Assembly (NCBI RefSeq): GCF_032854445.1
Contig: NC_088305.1
Span: 25,880,628 to 25,944,627 of the forward strand
Origin: Liolophura sinensis
Lineage: Eukaryota; Mollusca; Polyplacophora; Chitonida; Chitonidae
Length of the DNA stretch: 64,000 nucleotides
Reading direction: 5' to 3'
In this document: positions 35,362-45,650 of the stretch, piece after piece
Numbering within the stretch: the first letter of the stretch is position 1
Layout: every line of letters begins with the position of its first letter
Notes under the pieces: generated by a model
The model's input: only the letters and a program-made list of their open reading frames with translations
Told to the model about the DNA's origin: nothing
The model's database searches: none
Program-made: the position numbers and the translations under genes

Positions 35362-37862
35362 AATCTGCCGCCGTATGCACTGTCATCGAAAATTCGAGAA
35401 AGAACAAAGAAAACACATCAACAAGGTCATTTTCCAGTGGCATCGGTCAATGGGAAACTGATTGGCTAGAAATCTGCAAGATGTTCTATATTTAGACGAC
35501 CCGGCGGCGACTAAAATGAACTTGTCTCGTGACTAAGCCGCGTTAGGAAATGTACAACTATAAACATGCAATGTATTGTTTACATGACACATAACACGCA
35601 TGGTGCAATTCCACTCGAAGAAGTTTAAGTGTTATCGCTTTAAGTGTTTACTCAAATCAGACCTGAAATCGATATTAAGCCATTTCTGTTAGTTCCAGGA
35701 AATAGAACTATTTATTTCATTAGTGTTCTGATATCCGTTGCCCATATATTAATGTTTGGATCAATTAAACATGGGTAATGATTCGTAGCAATGGGTAATG
35801 AAGTCTAGCCTTTTATGATTAACAATGAATTCGCGTCTGTTGTATAGATTTTTACCAAGGGATACCAATGCCATCACAACACATAGACACGACGTCCATA
35901 ATCCCATTCTGACACAATTCTAGATGTTAATCCTTACATAATGAAACATACATACAAAACAAAACTGTTTGAATGCAAGAGAATAGCAGTTGTTTGGATT
36001 TTCTTTTATTGATGGTAGAAATCGTTGTCTATATATTTCAGGTAAGAAATCCTAATGCAAGTGAAAAAAAAAAACAGGTTTATTGTCGGCTTTGAAGATG
36101 TTGTTTCTTGTCCTTATTCCTTTTAATCATGGAAATGTTTTCTTCAAGTACTGGAGTTTGCAGTACGGAGCTATATTCTTGTAGTTGTTTAAGCTCTTTG
36201 ATTTGTATATCGGTAACGCTTGAGCCAACTGTTTACAGGTGAACACCGTTCAACACTAAGACAATCATAGGAAAGACCCCTTAGACGTGCTAACGTCACA
36301 AAAGTTCAATCATGAAATTGATATTCGCGTAAATAAATCAGCTATCCTGCTTATTAAATTTTCCATCTAAGACAATAAAAAACTGATCTGTCGCTATATT
36401 GTACCGAGTACATAAAGCTTATCTTACGATTCAAATTTTTTAGTGCCGCTAGTATGGTGCAGAAATCCCACCAAATGTTTCAAATATCTTAGTTAATTGT
36501 GTTTTTTTTATAAAAGCTAAAGCCCCAGACCCGAAATCCCGCCTTCCAAAAGTGTAAAAATATTTGAAAGTATGAATGTTATTGGTCTCCGTCATAATGA
36601 ATCTTATTTGAACATTAAATGTTTGTTACCTTTAGCGCTTATCTTAGGATATCGCTTAGCATGTCAACAATGATTTAATTGAGGGCACTCCATTTTCCGT
36701 GCTATTAAGAGCAATAAATCGTTTTAACATTCACCGCGGAAAACAGAATTAGTGGGTACAAAAGCATGTCAGACATATACGTGTGATCGAGCAGGGTATA
36801 GGAAAAACATGGAAAAGTTTTCAGTTTTGCGGTGAATTGATACCTCAACGAAAGCTCCTTTCGTTGGATGCTGACTCGGATTTGTAGGTAAACAACCGGG
36901 TGGTGGGGGGGGGGGGGGGTGGTTGGGGGGGTGAGGGGGGATGGGCGGGAATTAACTGGATATTACTGAGGATAATAATTGGGCTTACATATAGAACGAA
37001 ATGAATGGAAGCATTAGCGCCCGTTAGAAAGGAAACTCATTCGTTGATACGCTTAGAAGTCAGGCTGTCAAGAACGGGAAGCAACGATACCAAAACAAAA
37101 TGTAAACCAAAGAGATGGTTACTCGTCCAAAAGCAGGGGAAGGCTCCACTTGTTCTAGGCGGGAAGCGAGGGTTCATCACTCCAGTAAAACGGGATGTTG
37201 CAACAGCCAAGTTTAGGGCAAAAATATTAGTGGAAACGAAGTCCCAAAGTGTGATTTTAAATCGCAAACAATTTTTTTAATAACAAGCAGTTGATTTCGA
37301 TTTTATCAGCTACAGCCTTTAAGCAACTCTACAACAAGTAATTTTGGAAGCAGAGGGAGTAAATTATTGACACAACAAGGGAAATACTCGACAACATCAA
37401 TACAGGAAATGTAGAACGGTTTGGAACGAAAGCCACTTTAATTTCATCATTCAAGATTGTGCGACGAAGTGAACCGGAGCCGTGGCAAGAAACTTCTCAC
37501 GTCAACTGTTTGGAATTTTAACTTGTATGTTTGTGTTTGGAGTATGTTGCCAGAAGTGGGCCATCAGTTTGGCGCAAGCCTTTGATTCGAGTTCATTCCA
37601 AATGGACAACGTAACAGGAATTGTCATGTTTGGCAAATGAAGAGAATTCTTCTAGAGGACGGCTTATTGTTACTAACAAAAACACTGACCATCTGTGTTT
37701 CCGCGAATAATTTAGTCAAAACCTTGTGAATCGGATTTCAAAGCATTGCAGCACAACTAGTTCAGTCAGAAATAGTATTGACATTCAAGGTCAAAATAAG
37801 TGTGTGAATTATCCTTCAAAAGAGAAATATATGTTTGTCGGATAGCTGTTTGATGCTTCAAG
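35362..37862 (+). other. Conserved 5' flank of B3
   Basis: TATAAAAG at 36509-36516, 1354 bases before the ATG; expanded G-rich tract at 36897. This is the flank of the one intact gene. Confidence 0.4.
36897..36949. repeat. G-rich tract upstream of B3
   Basis: About 50 bases dominated by G runs, expanded compared with B1. Confidence 0.75.
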
Positions 37863-37926
37863 ATGGAGAGACGGCTTCTGTTGGTATTTTATGTGATTTG
37901 TGTATTCACTGGCAATGTGGCTTCAG
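37863..37926 (+). CDS. B3 exon 1, signal peptide
   Basis: ATG at 37863 opens MERR followed by a hydrophobic stretch (LLLVFYVICVFTG) and a small-residue cleavage region ending VASG. The exon stops after one base of the Gly codon at a perfect GTGAGT donor. The same 64-nt exon recurs at 13655, 23656, 48177 and 62614. The Arg pair before the hydrophobic core is typical of secretory signals. Confidence 0.85.
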
Positions 37927-40900
37927 GTGAGTCTCAGGTAATATATTATCAATACATTGTGTATTTACGACTGACAAGCAAAATTTACGTTACATTCAGA
38001 TTCATGAATGCCGAGGTATAAGGCTGAGATAAATGAGTGTATAAATGTTGAATGTTAAAAATGTGATGTCAGCAACCTGTGGATGGTCGTTGGTTTCCCC
38101 CGAGCTCGTTCCGGTTTCCTCCAACCATCATGCTGGCCGCCGTCGTATAAATGAAATATTCTTGAGTACTGCGTAAAACTCCAATGAAATAAATAAATAA
38201 ATGTAAGCCATGTAAGAGTTCAGTGATCATGTGTGAGTTTTACCTCAGGTATGCTTTTATGTTATCTTTTTTACCCAAAACCATCCGCAGGTGGCTGTAA
38301 AACCCTCGCACGTACGAGCGGAGATGAAGCCAGTATGAACTGGACTTGAACTCACAGGAACCGCACTGATGATTATCTCCGGAGGTAGTAGGCTGCTCTA
38401 GCACTCTATCCACCATGCCATGGAGGCCATATTGATTCTAAGTATTCATGTAAATGCTTAGACAGTAGTGAAATATCACCCCTCCCTCCCCCCCTACCCT
38501 CCGTCACTATAGCCCCAAGCCTTTGGTAGAATAAGGTAAAAAAAGTGTGGTTGATTAAATTAAAACAGAAAGGATTTTTACATTTCCACCTGTGTATCTT
38601 GGAGAAAAGAAACCCTTTTAAAGATAGCAGGAGTCCAAAGGCCATCTACCTTAACGTTATCTTACATATATACTTCCTGTATATATTTTTCCACCCAGTT
38701 TCCTGCAAAACCTCATGGGAATACATTTGTCTGAGAGGTGCTATCTACTTGTTATTATTATTTATTTGTTCTAAGATAATACTGTCATCACCACTTGAAA
38801 GTACCATACCAGACTGGCCACATATCTCAAGTTGTTATCCTCTGATAGCTAAACCGGCTAAACATACAGAACAATTTCATAACCAGCTTGCGTAATGTTC
38901 GCCCAGAGAAGACAATAGCGTTAATTCCTATTCTGTATACATCTGCTTTGCGCTGTTATGAAATCGATTTAACAAGCGGAGATAATAGAAAAGTCTGGGG
39001 TTATGTAAGTCACGTAGTTAGTCATGTGGGACTCTTTTAAAATCCATTAACCTGTAAAATCGGTATACTAGTATTCTATCCACAGAGCGGATTTATCGGA
39101 AATCATTCAGCCATCACCTGTTTCTAATCAACCCCCACAATAAATAGACTTTTGCTCCAGCATAGGCTTATTATAAGTAAATTTTGAACGCTCTGGTGGG
39201 GTTTTACATGATTATGAAAATTTACCGAACTGAAAGATGGTGTCAAAGTTCTGGTTATATATTGTAGCATACGTCTGTCATGATTTTTTCCGTCATATGT
39301 ATGAATTCACTAAACCATAAATCTGTCCCATACATATCCGGAGTAGAGAGAGGGAAGTTGGATGGTGGTTTGATAAGGGAGAAGGGTTTAAGTGTAAAAG
39401 GGCATGGTAACGCCACATAACTACAATCTTGATTATGTTTACCAATACTCGTGGCATCTTGCAATCCATCCGTAGACTGTTACAGTAGACATTGTGTTTA
39501 TGCATATTAAACAGGGGAAATAGTGCTGCGTGTGCTTTCAGGGACATGCACTGATGTGTTGGCATGATCAGTCGTGTCCGTTTTTCTCTGACTGCGAAGA
39601 TTTCTGTGGAAGCCAAATTGTGCATTACTTCCATTTGCTTTTGTTTGTGGCGTTTGTGGTGCAGCAGGAACATTTAGGGGACCGTTTATTTTTTATCTGA
39701 TCATTATTACATGCATCAAGCTGATCGAAAACGCACCACCATGCGCAGGTTACTGGAAGACTTTCCCACGTACAACCAGGGAAGAAGTCAACAAGAGCTT
39801 GGCGCTCATAGCGGTTACCTCGTTGAAAGGCTCCTGAATCTCTGTGCTGTTGTATTAGGCTAACCTCACTGCTATAGAGGCATCGCAAAGCTGTACCAGA
39901 CGAAAACGCCAAATGTATAAACCCTAAAAACCCTGCCAAAACCCTAAACACTCTGCAGCGTTTTGCTACCATTGAAGCACCATGCCGAAGACTCCTCACC
40001 CAGTCACATTATACTGGAAGTGGGCTAATCCACCTTTTCGCCCTAACCTTTCAATGCTGAGAACCAAGGAAATACCAAGTACCGCTTTGATATGACCCGA
40101 TCCAGGTTTAATCCCTGGTCTCTCGACTTTTACCCTGGCGCTCTATCACCATGAGGACAGAGAAGAGGTTAAGCACTTATTTAGCATGTCACAAACCAAC
40201 AAAAAACGGAATGCAGAATATTTACCATTGCCCTTCACACTTTGGCACCACAAATATGTCCTACCATGTTAATCCCCCTTGAAATCAACAAGTCAAGAAA
40301 TTATTTGTTCAGGTTTTTAATATTTGTTTCCTGTCGCCAGGTTGCCTGCCTGTCCCTGGTACTATGAACACGTACTACCGTTTGGACACAGACTCGTGTT
40401 ACTATGTATGGCCCGGCCATGCCGTGTACACAGACGCGAAATCGACGTGTAAGGATAACGGCCTTTACCTTGTACAGTTGGAAGAGGAGGATGCACAAGA
40501 ATGGCTCAACGCACAAACTAGTAAGATTTCCTTTGTTGTGGAGATTAAATTGACTATGCTTAACTCATAGTGTGTTTAATCTGTTTGTTTACCTTGTTCA
40601 ACACTTGACTGTTTCAATTAGATGGGCAATCAGAAAAAAACATCAAATAGATCAATAAATAATTAAATATTACACTTCTACAGGTATTCAACACTGGCTG
40701 GGATTGTCAAAATCATCAGGTGTTTGGAGATGGGTGAATTCCGGGCAGATAGTGTCGAGCAGCGACACCCGATGGGCGGATACCGTTTCAGGGAGACGGG
40801 CATATAAACAAACTTCCGCAAAATGGGCATCAACTTCGCCTTCCTCCTCTTATGCCGTCATCTGTGAACGTGAAACAAGTAAGTTTTTCTGCAGTAAGAA

Positions 40901-43898
40901 CAAAATAAATGTGCTACGTGATATAATTCATAACAAGTTTACATATATACGTGCACGATGTCATCTGTGATCAATTAGTGTATGTACATATGAATTATGT
41001 ATGTACATAGAAAATGTTGGAATTATTTTTGAAGAATGTAAGATGATGTCTTTCTGAGTATCAAAATTAATCTATTATAGGATTTAACAAATAATCATTT
41101 TCGAAAATGGAGAGCGGAATCCAAGCCTGAAAACAATTGTGTAGGCTGTGTAGGTCAACTTCAGACTTTGACATTATATCTTCTGACTACAACCCTAAGG
41201 GGAATGTAGGAGTTTCGAGTTGAACTCTTGTCGCTGAAGTTAAAAAAGCTCTACTGTACCATGTATCAAAAGAGTAGGCAACTTTTTTGGTTACACTTAC
41301 TATTACAGAAACAAGTTAAACAAAATGTTGTTTCTAGTCGACAAACTATGGAAAAACTCAGAACCTGAACATTTGAGAACCTACCAAAACACAGCCAGAG
41401 GAGCGATTGGTAAATTATTGTCAATAAAACTTGTCTAACAATTTTTGTAACTCACATAATACAGTAGGAATCCCTTTTCCTTCACTAAAAGAGTTTAAAG
41501 GTAAATAAACTCGACTTATTATTTGGTGTGATATGAAGGAAGATCACTTGGCTTTCAACACAAGGTACATGCATTCAGCTCGATGTACAGGTGAAAATAT
41601 ATGCCTTATGTGTAGGAGAGCTTATCAATTACTTAATGGCGGTTGAAGGTTTTCTCTCGTCTTTGATATACAAGGCGTCAAGCTTGGACTTCTTCCGGGT
41701 GGATCTGGCGTCTTAGGTGGGTAATTCAAGTTCAGGCCATACGCAACCTACGCATTTTCGATGACCAATGTGGTGCGAGAGCAAAGGATCTGTTGTTTCT
41801 AATCAGAGTATAAGTCTTAATTATGCACCGGAGTGTACCAGAGTGTAAGACTTGACTGTGTTCCGGGGTGTACCTTTAGTGTAAGTCTTAATTGTGCACT
41901 GGAGTGTACCGAAGTGTACTAGAGTGTAAGTCTTAAACGTGCACTGGAGTGGACCGGAGTGTACCGGACTACATGGGGAGCCAGCCTTAATTGTGCACCG
42001 AAGTGTACTGAGGTATCAGCCTTAATTGTATACCGGGGTGTACCGGAGTGTCAACCTAAATTGTTGACCGGAGTGTACCGGAGTGTACCAGGGTGCCATT
42101 CGAAATTGTGCACCATAGTGTTCCGGAGTGTACCAGAGTGCATCAGAATGTCTGCCTTAATTGTGCACCGGAGTGTACCGGAGTGTCAGCCTTAATTGTA
42201 CACCGGAGTGTACCAGAGTGTCAGCTTAAAGTGTGCACCAGATCCAGACTCTAACATACAACACATCATTGATTTGGAACAACACGTGACAAAATGTTCT
42301 CAGAGATTTCATTTCATGACCTTGTGGAAACTGTGGCTGAGTCAAATTAGCTTCTTTCTTCAGTCATGTCAGGATATCGCCTACAAAGCAGAAAAGCCAC
42401 AGAATAAATGTTCACCTTGTGAATATGGCTTACTCTGGATTGTTAAACATATGAAACAAACCGACAATGTGTATGTGAAATTACATTGGCTACAAGGTAA
42501 CCGGTAAATACCAATAAATGGGTCAATATTGTAAGTCACGTGTACGAATAACACTGCAGTTTGTCCTACATCGCCTAAAACGTATTTTTAAAGTAGAAAA
42601 TAGAAGACAATAATACTTGTTTAGCTCTGAGATCTGTTTTATTTTGTCCAGCTTAGCTTTCACAAATACTTCCGTACACAAACATGAAATTCCGTCTTTT
42701 AGAGCGTCCTGTCCTCAAACTATTTAAACTGTTCGCCACAAATCACGTTTCATTTAATCATACAGTTTTCGTGATTCCAAATCAACTAGATTTCGTGAAT
42801 AATGAAGACCAAATTTACACATATGTACATTGCGGATCGACAGGAAGCCAAATTTCGCTACTCGCCTTTTTCGTGTTGGTCGCACTCGGCGTCGTCCGGA
42901 AAGATAAAATCGAGGATCTGTTGGATTGAAACCCAAAAATGTACTGGACTTTATCAGTAGGCGGTTAATAACTTTGTTGGTCATCTGAACTCAGAACTAA
43001 CACATGTTGTGCACTCTCATGAAGAAAGGAAGGTTCTTGACAATGTCGCATAGAATAGTTTCAGGTATTACAACTAGCATGATTAAATATAATTTTCCTG
43101 TGCAAATAGGAGTAAGTTATTTTTCTTTCACTCAGATAAACCAAGTAAGAGATGGTCAGTATTTTTAGTAAAACAAACTATATTTTCTTCTGTATTGGTA
43201 GCAGCAACAACATCAACAACGGCGACGGCAACATCGACGACATCCCTCTCTGCTTCACCAGACACGAGTAAGTAGGTCTTTGTATTTATTTATTCATTTG
43301 ATTGGTATTTTAAGCCGTATTAAAGAAATTTCACATAATCATCGGCGACCAACATTATGGTGGGATGAAACCGGACAGAGCCCGGAGGACACCCACGACC
43401 ATCCGCAGTTTGGTGCCGGAACTTCCCACGTACATCCGTAAAGGAATCCGGTGGAAACTAAACTGGAACTCACAGCGAGTGTATTGGTGAGAGGCTGCTG
43501 ATTCACTGTGATGTCCTGGAACGCGAAATCACTAGGCAACAGGGGCGCCTTGGGTGTCTGGGTCTGGTAGCGTACTGGTCGATCTGGAGTCAGTATGCTA
43601 TGATCTCTTATTAGTTTTACGTCTCAATACCTTTTTGTTTATTTTTGTAGGTGGATCATTATGTCCCGGTTTTCAAAAGTTTTATTTACACAGATACACA
43701 GAAGAGTATCTTGATACTCTACGGACCACTTCGCCTGTGAGGAGCATATTGGACTGTGTAGTCAAATGTATAAATGACAATAGCTGTAGAGGAGTTCGTG
43801 TCGAGTTACACCGAGGACTGTGCGCTCTATTGAGCCCTTCTGTGGTGTACAACACATGTCCTACAGATTCTGAGTGCTATCGAGTTGTTGGTGTCTAG
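37863..43898 (+). CDS. Gene B3: intact secreted C-type-lectin-like / PAN-domain protein, six exons
   Basis: Joining 37863-37926, 40341-40520, 40684-40878, 43136-43144, 43202-43267 and 43651-43898 gives 762 nt, or 253 codons plus TAG, with no internal stop. Residues 1-21 are a signal peptide and 22-146 a CTLD (Cys 23, 41, 58, 142; HWLGL at 85-89, equivalent to the family's WIGL core; VICE at 140-143). Residues 147-172 are a Thr/Ser-rich linker and 173-253 a PAN/Apple-like domain with seven Cys. All five introns are phase 1 with GT-AG borders. There is no EPN/QPD or WND motif, so classical Ca-dependent sugar binding is doubtful. A secreted recognition protein is inferred; the ligand is unknown. 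This is the only complete, undamaged copy in the window. The 9-nt exon is the least certain part, and leaving it out keeps the frame. Confidence 0.8.
38066..38203 (+). mobile_element. 5'-truncated SINE body in B3 intron 1
   Basis: Orthologue of 13862; antisense head at 38277-38430. Confidence 0.65.
40341..40520 (+). CDS. B3 exon 2, N-terminal half of the CTLD
   Basis: A pyrimidine tract and CGCCAG acceptor precede 180 nt in phase 1, ended by a GTAAGA donor. It encodes GC at the start, SCYYV, then DAKSTC with acidic LEEED following, the usual alpha1/alpha2 part of a long-form CTLD. Trp45 is intact here (TATGTATGG), whereas the B1 copy has TGA at this codon. Confidence 0.85.
40684..40878 (+). 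CDS. B3 exon 3, C-terminal half of the CTLD
   Basis: This 195-nt phase 1 exon lies between a CTACAG acceptor and a GTAAGT donor. It encodes HWLGLSK (WIGL-like), VWRWVNSG and ends YAVICERE, with the closing Cys. The middle Cys pair (C2-C3) and the EPN/QPD and WND calcium/sugar motifs are absent, so this is a reduced CTLD. Confidence 0.85.
41807..42242. repeat. 35-bp minisatellite, B3
   Basis: Expanded type B array matching B1 in unit order. Confidence 0.85.
43136..43144 (+). CDS. B3 candidate 9-nt microexon
   Basis: A strong pyrimidine tract plus CTCAG is followed by nine bases and then GTAAGAG, a near-ideal donor. Both borders are phase 1, so it adds three residues (Asn-Lys-Pro) without changing frame. 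The signal recurs upstream of every linker exon in the window. Transcript evidence is needed; a decoy splice site is possible. Confidence 0.5.
43202..43267 (+). CDS. B3 Thr-rich linker exon
   Basis: This 66-nt exon sits between an ATTGGTAG acceptor and a GAGTAAG-type donor, phase 1 on both sides. It encodes a Thr/Ala/Ser run ending SLSASPDT, a likely O-glycosylated spacer between CTLD and PAN domain. It is one codon shorter than the 69-nt versions in the other copies because of the ACA repeat. Confidence 0.75.
43283..43520 (-). mobile_element. Antisense SINE after B3 linker
   Basis: Orthologue of 19028. Confidence 0.55.
43651..43898 (+). CDS. B3 terminal exon, PAN/Apple-like domain
   Basis: A TTTTTGTAG acceptor opens 81 residues to TAG. 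Cysteines fall at 176, 207, 211, 217, 229, 241 and 247. The core Ile-Leu-Asp-Cys-x3-Cys-x5-Cys-Arg-Gly-Val pattern matches PAN/Apple folds. Seven Cys leaves one unpaired, whereas B1 and A2 each carry an eighth. Confidence 0.8.
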
Positions 43899-44036
43899 AA
43901 GAACACGAAGTGATTAGAAAAACAACCATTAATGTTTATCTTTAAAGAGATTTACGTGATATTTAAATTAAGTTATTGTTTAATTTAACTTCCAACTTCT
44001 CATTCTGTATTATTGTATATACACTGTATTCTGCAC

Positions 44037-44042
44037 AATAAA
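44037..44042 (+). terminator. B3 polyadenylation signal
   Basis: AATAAA lies 139 nt after the stop of the PAN exon in an AT-rich 3' end. The same hexamer is at the matching place behind the other copies. Confidence 0.55.
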
Positions 44043-44342
44043 CCAAATTCCTGTGGTTCCGAGACAGCATTTTTGACATTTTAATATGTAACTACATGAA
44101 CAAGTAAATGGTAACACGCGAACGAAAACCCCCGCCACAAATATGGACAAAGATACCAATCTGTAGTGGCGTAGTGGATGGAGATCGCCTGCTGCGCAAA
44201 AAGGTAGATTAGGGGTTAAATGCCACTCCAATGTCATTATAGTCGCTATGTTCTGGTGTTCAATAGTTCTAACCCTGAGTATAACATTTTCTGTGACACT
44301 TTCTTGCAATGAACTAGTATGTGTCTGCGATCATGATAGAAA

Positions 44343-44650
44343 ATACATCTTCAACTAAAATAACCGCTTCCGTGGTTAAAAGGCTAAAGTATCCGCCTGA
44401 TGGTCAGGACCCGTGAAATCATACATGTTTCAGCTCATACCAAAGACTTGGTACTCGTTGCTGCCTTGCTAGGCGTTCAGCACTGAGAGGTTAGAGCATG
44501 GAAACAGGGCTGGTTGGCCCAGAGTCAGTATAAAGTAACTGGGTGGGTTGTCATGTGTGGTGTGGTCGGCATAATACTCCAGTGGCGGCAGCACTTTGAC
44601 AGCAGCATGGTATCGCTCTGTCACAAGAAGACACAGTATATTTACGCAAA
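44343..44650 (+). mobile_element. SINE downstream of B3
   Basis: Same element as at 20100 with few changes. Only its 3' part is recognisable behind A genes (for example near 7690-7790). Confidence 0.55.
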
Positions 44651-44917
44651 TCCAACGGCTCCTCATTTTCATGTGACTGAAAAATTGTAAAGTATGACCC
44701 CGTCCCCCGGCCCCCCCCCCAATACTGATCGGTCGCTAATTAGATCTGATATATCACTTACTCACAGTCTGCTCGCTATTGATGTAATCTGGGTTTGTTT
44801 CCACGTTTTAAGAGCGAAGGTCAGTGGTTCAGTGATGTGTGTCGATTTTCGTTTACTTACATTATATAATATTTCACTTAATTATTATTTATTAAATATG
44901 TTGGCATTTTGTCCGTT

Positions 44918-45650
44918 CTGCTACATCGGATTCGGCATGATGCTCAAGTGAGACAGGACTATGCATATGTTGAGAATCCAATGTAGCAGGCGGCACCCAG
45001 TTCGGACATATCCCTAGTCTTGATTCACTAAAACGTCATGCTGAACACATTGTAGCAGATCGCACCTAAAGTTAACATGTTCATGCCGGTGTACCACTGG
45101 CATGTCATGCCGAATTTATCCCGCCACACCCAAATCCGACATGTTAACGCCGCTGTGCCACTGGCATGTCATGCTGAACTCAAAATAGCGGGCCGCACAC
45201 CAAGCGGACATTCTCATGGCGCTGTACCACCGACACGACATGCCGAACTCAATTTAGCGGGCCGCACACAACGCCGACATTCTCATGGCGCTGTACCACC
45301 GGCACGTCACGCCGAACTCAATGTAGCGGACTGCTCTCAATGCCGTCATCTTTATGCCGTTGTACCATTCGCACGTCATGCCGAATTTATCCCTCCACAC
45401 CCAAATCCGACATGTTCATGTCGCTGTACCACGGGCATGTCATGCCGGACTCAAAGTAGCGGGCCGCACTCAAAGCCGACATATTTATGTCGCTGTAGCA
45501 TTGGCTCGTCATGCCATTACTCATTGTAGCACGCCGCACCCAAAATCGACATATTCATGGCGCTATACCACTGGCACGTCATGCCGAACTCAATGTAGCG
45601 GGCCGCGCCTAAAGCCGACATACTGGCACGTCATACCGAAAACACCAGAC
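44918..45650. repeat. 69-bp satellite downstream of B3
   Basis: Longest array of the five in this window. Confidence 0.88.
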
